A stretch of DNA of 64,000 nucleotides from an uncultured bacterium. GTDB lineage: Bacteria; Verrucomicrobiota; Lentisphaeria; Victivallales; UBA1829. The position numbers and the translations under genes were made by a program. The notes beneath the pieces were generated by a model. It was not told the origin of the DNA and did no database searches. It was given only the letters and a program-made list of their open reading frames with translations. The stretch's first letter is position 1; every line of letters starts with the position of its first letter. The stretch is from contig URKJ01000011.1 of assembly GCA_900548385.1 (NCBI GenBank), forward strand, positions 45,913 to 109,912, written 5' to 3'. Shown here in pieces: positions 18,177-27,376 of this stretch.

Positions 18177-19478
18177 ATGAAATTTGATCCTGTCCGAATC
18201 AGTGAACAACCCGAATACGATGCACTCTGCCCGGAGTGGAAACGCCATCCGGCGCCCGCCCCGCGGGAACAGCTTGTTCTCGGCACAAACCGTCCGTCCG
18301 GCACATTCCGCTGCGGCGAAACGGTCCGGTTCTCCGTGGAATATCTCTCCGACGGAAAACCTCTCCCCGGAAAAGAACTGCTCTGCAGACTGGAGCGGGA
18401 TTTTCACGCGCCGGAAACGTTCTCCCTGATCTCCGCGGAGTCCCCCGTTTTCTATGAAACGACATTGGAAAAACCGGGCTTTGTACGGCTCTCGGTCACT
18501 TCCGGAACTTTGACAGGCGCATACGGAGCGGGATTCGACCCGCTGGCGATCGTCCCCGCTCCGGAAATTGATGGATTCGAAGCGTTCTGGAACGCCCGGA
18601 AACAGGAACTGGCGGCAATTCCGCCGCAAGTTTTGAAACTGGAAAAAGTCCCTCTTACCGACCCGAAGTACGAAGGAACCGTGGAATGTTACGACGTGCA
18701 GATTGCCTGCACGGACGGCACGCCGGTTTCGGGACTCCTTGCGCTCCCGTGCGGAGCAAAGCCCGGAACGCTTCCGGCATACTGCTTCTTCCACGGAGCG
18801 GGCGTCCGCCCGTCGTTCCAGCCGCTCACCTGGGCGGCGCACGGAATGCTGGCGTTCAACGTCAATGCGCACGGCATCCCGTACGGGAAAACGGAAGAGT
18901 TCTACCAGAAAGAACTCAAACGCCTTGAAAACTATCCGGCACGCGTATATGAAAAAGCGGAAGACTCGTTGTTCGTCCACATGACGCTCCGGGTGCTCCG
19001 CGCACTGGAATACCTCAAAACGCGTCCGGAATACGACGGCGGAACGCTGGTCCTCCACGGCGGAAGTCAGGGCGGCTACCAGTGCATCGCCGCGGCGGGA
19101 CTCGATCATGACGTTTCGCTGATCGTCCCGAATGCGCCCGCGATGTGCAATCTGGCGGGCGCACTGGAAGGACGTACACCGTCCTGGCCGTTCACGGTCA
19201 AACCGGAACCGGAACAGCTGCGGAACAACCGCAACGCGCTTTACTGCGACGGAGCCTCGTTCGCCCGCCACGCCAAAGCGCAGGCTCTGTTCACGGTCGG
19301 CTTTTCCGACGTCGCGGCGGTCCCCTCCTCAGTCTATGCGGCATACAACGCATACGCCGGGGAAAAACAGATCGTGGATTTTCCCGAATGCGGGCACGAC
19401 GGGGCCGTTTTCTGGACCGCTGAAGCGGAAATTCTTCAATTTATCCGGAACAACAAACCCAACCATAACCAAGAATAA
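18177..19478 (+). CDS. CE7/AXE1-like carbohydrate esterase, no signal peptide
   Basis: 433 residues, a paralogue of the gene 6 nt upstream with the same layout: beta-sandwich-like N-terminal part (SGTFRCGETVRFSVEYLSDG), then an alpha/beta-hydrolase domain. Triad: Ser297 in HGGSQGGYQ, Asp in VGFSDVAAVPSS, His in PECGHDGAVFW. There is no hydrophobic leader, so it probably acts in the cytoplasm on imported acetylated oligosaccharides. A secreted/cytoplasmic esterase pair fits two-step deacetylation. Substrate specificity is not evident. Confidence 0.83.
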   Translation: MKFDPVRISEQPEYDALCPEWKRHPAPAPREQLVLGTNRPSGTFRCGETVRFSVEYLSDGKPLPGKELLCRLERDFHAPETFSLISAESPVFYETTLEKPGFVRLSVTSGTLTGAYGAGFDPLAIVPAPEIDGFEAFWNARKQELAAIPPQVLKLEKVPLTDPKYEGTVECYDVQIACTDGTPVSGLLALPCGAKPGTLPAYCFFHGAGVRPSFQPLTWAAHGMLAFNVNAHGIPYGKTEEFYQKELKRLENYPARVYEKAEDSLFVHMTLRVLRALEYLKTRPEYDGGTLVLHGGSQGGYQCIAAAGLDHDVSLIVPNAPAMCNLAGALEGRTPSWPFTVKPEPEQLRNNRNALYCDGASFARHAKAQALFTVGFSDVAAVPSSVYAAYNAYAGEKQIVDFPECGHDGAVFWTAEAEILQFIRNNKPNHNQE

Positions 19479-19489
19479 GGAGACAGTAA

Positions 19490-20869
19490 ATGTCGAACAA
19501 ACCGCAAGTCATTTTTATGCCTCATGCGAATATCCAGTATTCGCAGCTGGACCCGAAGCGCCGCGCATGGGTCTGCGAACACTGCTACCGCCCACTCTTT
19601 GAACTCGTCCGCGACGGCGACTACAAAGTCGCGTTCGAAGCCTCCGGCAGAACGCTGGAAGTGATGGATCAGGAAGCTCCCGCCGTCCTCGCCATGCTGA
19701 AAGAGCTGGTCAAAGCCGGAAAGATCGAACCGGTCGCCTCCCCTTTCATCCATGTGATGCTCGCGAACGTCCCGCCGGAAATCGGGCTTGACACCCTCAA
19801 ACACGGACTCGACGCGTGGGAAAAATACACCGGCGTCCGTCCGGAAACCGGATGGAATCCGGAATGCGGCTGGGCGTCCTATCTGCCTGAAATCTACAAG
19901 GAAGCCGGTTACAAGAACCTCGTTATGGACGCCGACAGCTTCTTCCTCTCCTTCCCGGAGATCCGCGAAGCCACCGGACTGAAATATGATGTTCAGGGCC
20001 ACTCCAACAAAAACCACCTCTTCAAGATCGAAGAGTACATCAAGGACAAGCCGGAATTCCTCAAGTACCTGACGAATCCCTCCGTTGCGCCGAACGGTCT
20101 GCGCATGGTCTTCCGTTCCGACTGCATGGCAAACCCGATGCTCTGGTATCTGATGGGCGCCACCGAAGGCTGCCGCGAAACTCCGGTCAGCCTCGATGAA
20201 ATCAGAGAAATGTTCATCAAATGGCAGCCGCGCATCGCTCAGACAGGCGCGTTCATCATGCCGTATGCGGAAGACGCGGAATATATCGGCTCCTCCGCAT
20301 ACTTCTATGTGAAACAGTTCAACCAGGCGCGTTTCTTCGAACCGGAACCGGAATCCGTCCGCCGCTTCAAGGAACTGCTCGACATGGCGAAAGAGATCGG
20401 CTACGAACTCACCACTCCGGGTGAAGTCATCAGCAATGCCAAAGAACTGATCAAAAACGACCTGATCGACCGCATTGAAAACGGCGCCGCATGGCACGGC
20501 GGAACCTATAAAGCCTGGGCGAACACCAGCTACTCGCTGATTTTCGACCCGGTCTGCCGGATGGTCTACGACGGTATCGTCGCGGTCCGCAAATACATCG
20601 GCGACACTCCGGAACTGGAAAAAGCGATGAAAGCGGTCACGTCCGCCTACGTTTCCGATTCCCGTTGGCCTCCGCTTCCGACGACTCCCGGCCGTTTCAA
20701 CGTCCGCGAATCTCTGGACGATCTGTTTGCTGCGAACAAATTCCTCGGTGAAGCGATGGAAAAAGGCGGAATCGCGGAAAAACGCGCGATCTATTCCGCT
20801 CCGCTGATGGAAACGCAGATCAAGCTGATCGAAAAGAATCTGATGGAACAGAAATACTTCGGCGAATAA
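19490..20869 (+). CDS. Glycoside hydrolase family 57-like protein
   Basis: 459 residues without signal peptide. GH57-like features are the N-terminal FMPHANIQYSQL (catalytic-domain His region), WNPECGWASYLPEIYKEAGYKNLVMD with the probable nucleophile Glu in PECGW, and the later IMPYAEDAEY. GH57 enzymes act on alpha-glucans or alpha-galactosides; this one is about the size of the minimal catalytic domain. A strong AAGGAG ribosome site precedes the ATG. Last gene of the operon, followed by a strong terminator. Confidence 0.75.
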   Translation: MSNKPQVIFMPHANIQYSQLDPKRRAWVCEHCYRPLFELVRDGDYKVAFEASGRTLEVMDQEAPAVLAMLKELVKAGKIEPVASPFIHVMLANVPPEIGLDTLKHGLDAWEKYTGVRPETGWNPECGWASYLPEIYKEAGYKNLVMDADSFFLSFPEIREATGLKYDVQGHSNKNHLFKIEEYIKDKPEFLKYLTNPSVAPNGLRMVFRSDCMANPMLWYLMGATEGCRETPVSLDEIREMFIKWQPRIAQTGAFIMPYAEDAEYIGSSAYFYVKQFNQARFFEPEPESVRRFKELLDMAKEIGYELTTPGEVISNAKELIKNDLIDRIENGAAWHGGTYKAWANTSYSLIFDPVCRMVYDGIVAVRKYIGDTPELEKAMKAVTSAYVSDSRWPPLPTTPGRFNVRESLDDLFAANKFLGEAMEKGGIAEKRAIYSAPLMETQIKLIEKNLMEQKYFGE

Positions 20870-20892
20870 CCGTCCGTTTTCCGATTCCTTAC

Positions 20893-20930
20893 GCGCCGCA
20901 GAGCCTTGTGTCCTGCGGCGCTTTCTTTTT
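20893..20930 (+). terminator. Rho-independent terminator after the GH57 operon
   Basis: A 9-bp stem GCGCCGCAG / CTGCGGCGC with an 11-nt loop is followed by TTTCTTTTT, 23 nt after the GH57 stop. Confidence 0.9.
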
Positions 20931-21003
20931 CCGGGAAAATCAGGTGACGTAATGCAATTTTTCCATTTTTCCTTTTCCGGCATGACGTTTCGACTGGAAA
21001 GGC

Positions 21004-22125
21004 ATGATTCCGATGCTACATTACAGCATGAACAAGCCATATAAACAAGTCCTGCTCCTGCTGAATTTCTATCTGCCGCGTCTGCACCGCGGAATCGTGG
21101 ATTACGCCCGTGCGCATCAGTGGCACCTGGAAGTCTCCACCCCGTATTTCCTGAAAGAAAGCGCCCGCAACTGGAAGGGCGATGCCGTCATCACCGATAT
21201 GAAGGAGTATCTCCCGCAGTTCCGGAAACACGGTATCCGGATCGCCGTTCCCGCAGAAACGCTCATGGAATATGCGGACTGCACCGTATGTCCGGACGAC
21301 CGGCGGATCGGCACGATTGCCGCGGAATATTTTCTGTACAAGGGCTTTACGCAATTCGCGCTCTGTACGGGGACAACGCGCGGGAAGGCATTCCGGGAAC
21401 GGATTGAGCGGAGCGGCTACCCGGTAATCACCATTCAAAGCAGTTATCCGCACTCAAAAGCAACGGCTCTCCGGCAACGGACCGCCCATCTGGCGGCGCT
21501 GCCGCGTCCCTGTGCGGTTTTCTGCGAAAACGACTGGGATTCGGCACGGACGGTCAACCAGGCTCTGGATGCGGGAATCCGGATTCCGGAAGAGCTCTCC
21601 GTGCTCGGCGTCGGCAACGACGATCTCCTCTGCAATTCCACCAGCATCCCGCTTTCCAGCGTGGAAACCCGGCTCTACGAACGCGGACTGCGTCTTGCGG
21701 AGGCTTTGGACCGCATTCTCGACGGAGCAGCTCCGGGAACCGTTCAGTACCTGGAACCGTCCAGCAACGTGATCGAACGGGAAAGTACCGGTTTTTATGC
21801 GGTCGAACACCCCGTCCTGCGCGAAATGATCCAATGGCTGACTGCACGGGCGGCAATGCCGGTTCAGATCTCCGAACTGGCGGAACAGTTTCATCTTTCG
21901 GTCTCCGCCGTTTACCGGATCTTCATGAATCATCTGGGAATCTCGCCGAAAAAACTTCTGCTCAATACCCGCATTGACATCGCCCGCCGTCTTCTGCTGA
22001 ACACCGACGACAAGATCTCCACAATAGCGGAAGACGCCGGGTTTCCCACCGCGGCGTCATTTTTTGAAACATTCCACAAACTCCATTCCTGCACCCCGCA
22101 GGCATGGCGCAAAGGCAACCGTTGA
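21004..22125 (+). CDS. XylR-type LacI-AraC hybrid transcriptional regulator
   Basis: Up to 373 residues. The N-terminal two thirds resemble a LacI-type sugar sensor (VLLLLNFYLPRLHRGIVDYARAH, RRIGTIAAEYFLYKGFTQFALC, AVFCENDWDSARTVNQALDAGIRIPEELSVLGVGNDDLLC, PLSSVET). The last about 100 residues form an AraC DNA-binding domain with two helix-turn-helix units (ISELAEQFHLSVSAVYRIF and ISTIAEDAGFPTAASFFETFHK). This is the XylR domain order. Starts at 21004, 21013 and 21028 are all possible; GGAAAGG lies too close to the first to decide. The gene converges on the secreted GH gene 9 nt downstream and probably regulates one of the adjacent carbohydrate operons. Confidence 0.87.
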   Translation: MIPMLHYSMNKPYKQVLLLLNFYLPRLHRGIVDYARAHQWHLEVSTPYFLKESARNWKGDAVITDMKEYLPQFRKHGIRIAVPAETLMEYADCTVCPDDRRIGTIAAEYFLYKGFTQFALCTGTTRGKAFRERIERSGYPVITIQSSYPHSKATALRQRTAHLAALPRPCAVFCENDWDSARTVNQALDAGIRIPEELSVLGVGNDDLLCNSTSIPLSSVETRLYERGLRLAEALDRILDGAAPGTVQYLEPSSNVIERESTGFYAVEHPVLREMIQWLTARAAMPVQISELAEQFHLSVSAVYRIFMNHLGISPKKLLLNTRIDIARRLLLNTDDKISTIAEDAGFPTAASFFETFHKLHSCTPQAWRKGNR

Positions 22126-22133
22126 AAACGGAC

Positions 22134-24791
22134 TTACCGGAACGAAAGCGACTTCTTCATCTCCTCCGCGGAAACCGGAGCTTCCACATAACGCAGAGTA
22201 TCCCCGGAACGCATCGGCAGAGCCAGAGGATTGCCGAACAGATCGGCGGCGGATGCCTCCCGCAATCCGCAGTTCAGTTCCACACTTTCCGCAAAACGCC
22301 TTGGGATAATGACCGCCGTTGTACCGCCCGCCGATTCAAACAGATAGCACCACACCCCCGGAGCCGCTTCAAAGACCTCCCGGAACCTGCGTCCGTCAAT
22401 ACGGCGTGCAAGTGCGGAATGGGCGGCGAGCTGAGGCGAAGGAAAACCGTCGGTCTGTTCCAGAACGCTGAATGCCGCGGGTTTCATGATCCCGACATAT
22501 TTCCCGGACTTACCGCTGTAAAGATAGATACGCTTCATCCCGGCGGCAAGATTGCTGATGAGATAACGCATCTGACGGTCGGCGTCCGCGATGTAATCAA
22601 AACGGTTGAGCCATGGGATCGAATGGAAATGAAGCCCGATCTGCGGCTCCGATGGATAACCGAGGTTTCCGCTGGCGCAACCCTGCCCCTCGGTATTCCA
22701 GACAGGCTTGTTCCATACCACTCCGCCATGTGCGGTGCGGGTTCCGCGCTCCACCGTGTCGCCGGGAAATCCATTCCATGCGGAGGAATAAAGATGCTGT
22801 TCCACGACGTCGCAGTGGGAGCCGGCACCGCGGCGGTACAGCTCCGCCCCCCATTTCTCATTGCGGATCGTGGCGTTGATCCCCGCGACCGTCACCCCCG
22901 GCTCCGCCCGCTTTGCCGCATGGAAAGCGGATTTCTGATAAGCGGCAAAATTGCGGTTCTGATCCCCCCGGACAAAGGAACCGTTCTTGTAATGATCGTA
23001 GAAAAAGCCACCCCATGGCTCATTGCCGACACCCCAGTCGCGGATGGATTCCCGGTAATGCGAAACGACCTTGGAAACGTAGGCTTCAAATTGGCGCAAA
23101 TCAGCCGGCAGGAGCCATTTGGCACGGTAATCAAGCGACAGTTTCCGGTTTCCGGCTTCCCGGCTTGCCCACAAAGGTGTTGTCGCGAATTCGCCGAGAA
23201 TCCACAGTTTGAGAGAACGGTAACGGGCGATCTCCGAATCAAAAAAACGCCATTTCCCCGGTTCCGGTTCCACCCAACTCCAGCCGACAAGCGGAAGCCC
23301 GCCGTGATCGTGGAAACGGACATGATTGACACCTGCGGCCTTCATGCTCAGCAGACTGCGGTCCAAACCGGCGATCACCCCGAAAAAGGACTCCGGCGCA
23401 TCCCGGTTCCAAAACAGCGGACGCGCAATCCGTGTCACCACGAGTTCGTTCACCGGAGAGACCGCCCTGCCCTCCTTTTCCGCAACGGCTTCAATGCGGA
23501 ACTGTCCGAACGGACGCCGTTTCAGAGCCGGGGAAAAATCGACCGTTCCCGATGCGGCGGCAGCGGATCCGAGATCAAAGACTTCTCCATACAGATTCAC
23601 CGCCCGGAAACGCACCCGGCATCCCTCCGTCTCCCCGGTCAGCTGATAGCGCACTTTTGCCGGTTCATCATCGAACTGAATCCGCGAATATGCGGCGTCG
23701 GTATTTTCCGGAACCGCCAATGCGACTTCCGCACGGTTTTGCGGCAGATATGCAGGATCCGGCGTGTCATTCGCACGGACGGCGTCCAACTCCAGTTTAC
23801 CATGCCCCCGTATCTGTAGAACATGTCCGCGGGCATTCTCGCACGGACGATAGGCAAGCATGACCCGCCTCCACTCCCCGGACAGCGGCAAATCGACGTT
23901 CTTCATGCGGAACGAACTGCCTTCTCCCGTAAAAACACGGGCATGCCACTTTCCTTTCGCCCGGTAGGAAAACGAAACATAGTTGGTCTTCCCGAAATCG
24001 GCGGGATTGAACGCTTCCGAATTCAACGGCGTTTCCGGAACATCCGTTTCCAGAATCAGGAAACGTTCCCCGGAGGGTCCCCGCTCCTTTGAAACCCGCA
24101 GCGAATCCCGGTGCACCGCTCCGGTTGACCAGCCACAGGGAAGCCCCAACGGAAAACGGCTGTTCCGGATCAGGTTCGCCGACTCCCCCGACACCGGGCG
24201 GAGCGCATGATACGGTCTGCCCGCCGGAAGAACGCGCGTCCCGACAGAATAAATCCTGTAAACGCCGGGATCGGAGAGTTCCAGAAGCAGCCAGTAACGG
24301 GAGTCCCCGCGCCAGTCGGGCGCATTGACGGACGCCCTCCACGTCCGCACACCGGGAGCATATTCCAGACGGATGCCCTCCAGAAATCCGCCGCCCCATA
24401 CGGATGGCTCTTCCCTCCCCCCTTTCACGCTGAGGATCGTTTCATTGTTCCATTCCGGAGGACGTTCCATCGTGATGAAAAACTCACTCGGCTGCGCTGT
24501 CCGGATCTCCGGCGCGGGAATAATGAAATACACCATGCCTTTTTTCAGATCACAGCGAAAAACCGGCTTGCCGTTTTCCGTCGCGGAAGCACAGATAAAC
24601 TCACTGTTGCGGACCGTCGCTACTTTCCAGTTCGCGGGAATGGAACCGGCTGCGTGGGAATGCGCCGGGACTTCCACCGGGATGGTCTTTTCCGTCTGAA
24701 GCAGTTCGCCGGACGGCAATTCAACTCCGAACGCCATGATCCCGGCCAGGATCAGAGCGGAAAAACGTCGTTTCCAAAAAATCATGTTCAT
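22134..24791 (-). CDS. Large secreted glycoside hydrolase (TIM-barrel, clan A-like)
   Basis: 885 residues from the start at 24791 (MNMIFWKRR), supported by AAGGAG 5 nt upstream, with a signal-peptide-like segment (FSALILAGIMAFG). The first half has beta-sandwich/CBM-like regions (NLIRNSRFPLGLPCGW.., HVLQIRGHGKLELDAVRAND). The second half is a TIM barrel: FHDHGGLPLVGWSW, LGEFATTPLWAS, WGVGNEPWGG with a probable acid/base Glu, VEQHLYSSAW and VWNTEGQG with a probable nucleophile Glu. It resembles GH39/GH5-type retaining enzymes but the family is not certain. It lies 23 nt after a prepilin-like gene in a three-gene operon. Confidence 0.75.
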   Translation of the reverse strand: MNMIFWKRRFSALILAGIMAFGVELPSGELLQTEKTIPVEVPAHSHAAGSIPANWKVATVRNSEFICASATENGKPVFRCDLKKGMVYFIIPAPEIRTAQPSEFFITMERPPEWNNETILSVKGGREEPSVWGGGFLEGIRLEYAPGVRTWRASVNAPDWRGDSRYWLLLELSDPGVYRIYSVGTRVLPAGRPYHALRPVSGESANLIRNSRFPLGLPCGWSTGAVHRDSLRVSKERGPSGERFLILETDVPETPLNSEAFNPADFGKTNYVSFSYRAKGKWHARVFTGEGSSFRMKNVDLPLSGEWRRVMLAYRPCENARGHVLQIRGHGKLELDAVRANDTPDPAYLPQNRAEVALAVPENTDAAYSRIQFDDEPAKVRYQLTGETEGCRVRFRAVNLYGEVFDLGSAAAASGTVDFSPALKRRPFGQFRIEAVAEKEGRAVSPVNELVVTRIARPLFWNRDAPESFFGVIAGLDRSLLSMKAAGVNHVRFHDHGGLPLVGWSWVEPEPGKWRFFDSEIARYRSLKLWILGEFATTPLWASREAGNRKLSLDYRAKWLLPADLRQFEAYVSKVVSHYRESIRDWGVGNEPWGGFFYDHYKNGSFVRGDQNRNFAAYQKSAFHAAKRAEPGVTVAGINATIRNEKWGAELYRRGAGSHCDVVEQHLYSSAWNGFPGDTVERGTRTAHGGVVWNKPVWNTEGQGCASGNLGYPSEPQIGLHFHSIPWLNRFDYIADADRQMRYLISNLAAGMKRIYLYSGKSGKYVGIMKPAAFSVLEQTDGFPSPQLAAHSALARRIDGRRFREVFEAAPGVWCYLFESAGGTTAVIIPRRFAESVELNCGLREASAADLFGNPLALPMRSGDTLRYVEAPVSAEEMKKSLSFR

Positions 24792-24814
24792 GAAGCTCCT
24801 TTCCAACTATGAGC

Positions 24815-25573
24815 TCAATAATAGGAAATCCAGCGACGGTCGGCATCGCTCCCGGACCAGGTGATTTTAAACCAGTGGTGTTCCGATATGAAATCGGAAC
24901 TGAATATCGGCGAACTTCCGGTATGGCCGTCGAGAAACAGAACGTTCGCCTTTGCCGCATGGCGGTTCGCCGGACGCCCCGACGATGTAGTGGTGTAAGA
25001 ATAGCAGTCCACATAATAACATCCCAGAAGCCGGTCGAACGGATCGTTGTTCCATGTGTCGATATAGCGTACCCGGATGGACGGCGACTTGATGCTTCCC
25101 GATTTCCGGGAACTGACCAGCGGGCTCCGCGGATCATAAGTGCCGGTACTCGACTGAATCGCCTCCCTGCTGAGAGAATTCATACGGTAATTCATTCCGT
25201 ATTCCATATACCATTGCACGGTGTTGCGGATACCGCCCGCACTGTCGAGCTTGAAATGCGCGGGATCATGCGAACTCATCCCCGGACAGAAAAACATGCG
25301 GTAATCCGTCTTCATGGTCTGGTAAAAATAAACGCCGGGAAAATTCCACACGCTGTCGGAAGAGGAGCTGCCGGAAACACACGGAATCTCCTGCTCGTTG
25401 TTTTCCAGCGAGTACTGCTGGCAGAGAACGCCGAGCTGCCGGAGATTACCGGTACAGGCGATCGTCCTTCCCTTTTCCCGTGCACTGTTCAGAACAGGCA
25501 GCAGCAGACTTGCGAGAATCGCGATAATGGAAATTGTTATCAGAAGTTCCAGCAGAGTGAATCGGTCTCTCAT
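24815..25573 (-). CDS. Prepilin-type N-terminal domain protein (H-X9-DG type)
   Basis: 252 residues. The N-terminus is a very short basic leader (MRDR) followed by a class III prepilin segment, FTLLELLITISIIAILASLL, with the conserved Glu at +5; the residue before the cleavage site is Arg, not the usual Gly. A C-terminal HAAKANVLFLDGH matches the H-x9-DG motif of the large Lentisphaerota/Planctomycetes family of solitary pseudopilin-like proteins. Probably inserted in the cytoplasmic membrane and processed or assembled by a type II secretion-like system encoded elsewhere. It lies between a GH39-like and a secreted GH gene on the same strand. Confidence 0.88.
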   Translation of the reverse strand: MRDRFTLLELLITISIIAILASLLLPVLNSAREKGRTIACTGNLRQLGVLCQQYSLENNEQEIPCVSGSSSSDSVWNFPGVYFYQTMKTDYRMFFCPGMSSHDPAHFKLDSAGGIRNTVQWYMEYGMNYRMNSLSREAIQSSTGTYDPRSPLVSSRKSGSIKSPSIRVRYIDTWNNDPFDRLLGCYYVDCYSYTTTSSGRPANRHAAKANVLFLDGHTGSSPIFSSDFISEHHWFKITWSGSDADRRWISYY

Positions 25574-25635
25574 TTTTCATGACTCCTTATTTTCAGGATT
25601 ATAATCTTGCAGGGCAAACACCATGTTTTCCCCGT

Positions 25636-27078
25636 TCATTCTTGCATTGACAGCGCACGCCTGTCTGTAATAACCAGCGGATAGTCAGTCAGCGGAATGG
25701 TTTTCAGATACAGTATCCCATTATCAAGTTCAAATTGGCGGAACCCGTAAACCGTTCCGGTCAGCATGTCCAACAGAACAGGATCTGTGATTTTCTCCTC
25801 CGCCTCCGCCTGAAACACGCTCCCGCTCAGCGCGGAAAGAGTTTCCGAACGCTGCAGATCGCCGGGATAATAGTAGAGATACAACGGATAGCCGTTGCGG
25901 GACCATGTGTCGGCAATCACGTTCGTAAAGAGATCGCGCGGCTGTTCCGGCATACGGCACGGATCGTAAATATCATCGTATCCGAGTCTCACTCTCAGAG
26001 CTTTCGGTTTCAGAGACGAATCAAAGACACTGCAGAAGTTCCGAAGCACGGACCAGGAAAGTTTCGGAACGGCATCCGGAGCATGGATCAGCCCCATCCT
26101 GCCGACTTTGGTCGGAACGCCTTCCCCGTTGACATAGGGACGCAGGGTCAGATCGCTGGCGTGATAGTAGCTGAACAGCTTCAGACCGTTGCGGAAATCC
26201 GTGGCAATACGCCGGGAAAGCCACTTTGCCTGAATCTCCTGACTGCTCCGGAAAAGACCGATCCACTCGTCATAATGATCCTTCGACTCGGACGGACATC
26301 CGCTCTCCCCGTGCCAGAGTTCAAGATGCGGCGCATGCTCGCGGATCGCCTCCCGGAGAAGATCGACGGGATTCCTGCTGTCGAATTCCGGGTACATCGA
26401 GTAAGAGTGATAGGAAAGAATATCGCAGAAACGCCCCAGCCCCAGCCGGAGACATTTCACCGCCGTCAGAGGATTGGAAAACGCTCCCCCGATGATTTTC
26501 GCTTCGGGATACGTTTCGCGGATCACGGAAGAGGTACAGCGCACCAGTTCCAGATACTGCCCGGCAGACGGTTTGCCCGGTCCCCAGAACTGCCAGTTGT
26601 CGGGCTCGTTCCAGATCTCGAAATGCGTAACGCGTCCGCGATAGCGGTCCACAACCGCACGGACAAACTTCTGCCATGCTTTGACAGCCGTCTCCCCGTA
26701 GCAGACCGGCGGACAGCCGACTGCCGAGGGATGTTTCGCATCCGGGGAATAAAGCCGGTTGCCGAAAGTAAGTCCCAGCCACGGACGAATCCCGACCTCG
26801 CAGAAACGGTCGATCACGCGGTCGAGCCATGCAAAATCATATTTGCCGGGCTCCTTTTCACAACGGAACCACCCGCTCTGGCAGCGCGCCCATTTAACGC
26901 CCGTCGCCGCCAGAAGCTCATAGCAGGGCTCCGGATCGAAAAGCTCCCGGTCCAGAGTCTCAAAACCGACGCTCAGGCGTGTCGCGGTCGATTTTTCAGA
27001 ATCGACCGAAGCCAGCCGCCCCATCTCCACTAGCTTGAATGCGGGCGGAAAAGGTCCGCGCTCCGTATTGAAAATCAT
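25636..27078 (-). CDS. GH39-like glycoside hydrolase
   Basis: 480 residues, no signal peptide. The TIM-barrel part shows GVKWARCQSGWFRCEKEPGKYDFAWLD, HFEIWNEPDNW with probable acid/base Glu158, ILSYHSY, and LWHGESGCPSES with probable nucleophile Glu258; the two glutamates are 100 residues apart as in GH39-type beta-xylosidases. A beta-rich C-terminal part follows. A GGAGG-type site (TGGAGGTGG) precedes the ATG. First gene of an operon with a prepilin-like protein and a large secreted GH. Substrate may be a beta-xyloside or another pentoside; not resolved. Confidence 0.78.
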   Translation of the reverse strand: MIFNTERGPFPPAFKLVEMGRLASVDSEKSTATRLSVGFETLDRELFDPEPCYELLAATGVKWARCQSGWFRCEKEPGKYDFAWLDRVIDRFCEVGIRPWLGLTFGNRLYSPDAKHPSAVGCPPVCYGETAVKAWQKFVRAVVDRYRGRVTHFEIWNEPDNWQFWGPGKPSAGQYLELVRCTSSVIRETYPEAKIIGGAFSNPLTAVKCLRLGLGRFCDILSYHSYSMYPEFDSRNPVDLLREAIREHAPHLELWHGESGCPSESKDHYDEWIGLFRSSQEIQAKWLSRRIATDFRNGLKLFSYYHASDLTLRPYVNGEGVPTKVGRMGLIHAPDAVPKLSWSVLRNFCSVFDSSLKPKALRVRLGYDDIYDPCRMPEQPRDLFTNVIADTWSRNGYPLYLYYYPGDLQRSETLSALSGSVFQAEAEEKITDPVLLDMLTGTVYGFRQFELDNGILYLKTIPLTDYPLVITDRRALSMQE

Positions 27079-27114
27079 AATTCCACCTCCATTGATGTTT
27101 CAGGTTCGGCGTTT

Positions 27115-27143
27115 ATTATACTCTGAAAGAGAAATTATGTCAA
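27115..27143 (-). promoter_or_regulatory. Consensus sigma70 promoter for the GH39-prepilin-GH operon
   Basis: On the minus strand TTGACA (27143-27138) and TATAAT (27120-27115) have exactly 17 nt between them, a perfect consensus, 37 nt before the GH39-like start. ATACTCT occurs at 27118-27124, overlapping the -10, and again at 27157-27163, upstream of the -35, a possible operator pair. The remainder of this roughly 300-nt gap (27164-27306) holds nothing recognised. Confidence 0.8.
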
Positions 27144-27306
27144 TACAAAAAAAATGATACTCTATTCAGAAATCGTGCATCCCCTGCAAAATACCGTAAT
27201 AACGGAAATCGGCAGAATGAACGGAGCATCTTCCCTGCCCCTCTTTCCCTGGAGAACAATCTGCTTGTAATAAATCGGAATTCCCGTTTTTTTTGCGTTT
27301 TGCCTC

Positions 27307-27335
27307 TTGACTTTTCCGGGGTTTTCGTGTATAAT
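27307..27335 (+). promoter_or_regulatory. Near-consensus sigma70 promoter for the GntR-GH1 operon
   Basis: TTGACT (27307-27312) and TATAAT (27330-27335) have 17 nt between them. The predicted start of transcription lies about 35 nt before the regulator ATG. Confidence 0.8.
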
Positions 27336-27340
27336 TTAAA

Positions 27341-27359
27341 ACTGGACCGACACTGGACC
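27341..27359 (+). repeat. Direct repeat ACTGGACC at the transcription start
   Basis: Two exact 8-bp copies (27341-27348, 27352-27359) with an 11-bp period lie over the predicted transcription start of the GntR-type regulator gene. One-turn spacing at this site suggests an autoregulatory operator. Confidence 0.45.
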
Positions 27360-27376
27360 TAACAAAAGGGATTCTT

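Noticed and set aside
16725..19271. 848-codon open frame on the minus strand
   Set aside because: Lies opposite the isomerase and two esterases, whose catalytic motifs are intact; composition is that of a GC-driven shadow frame.
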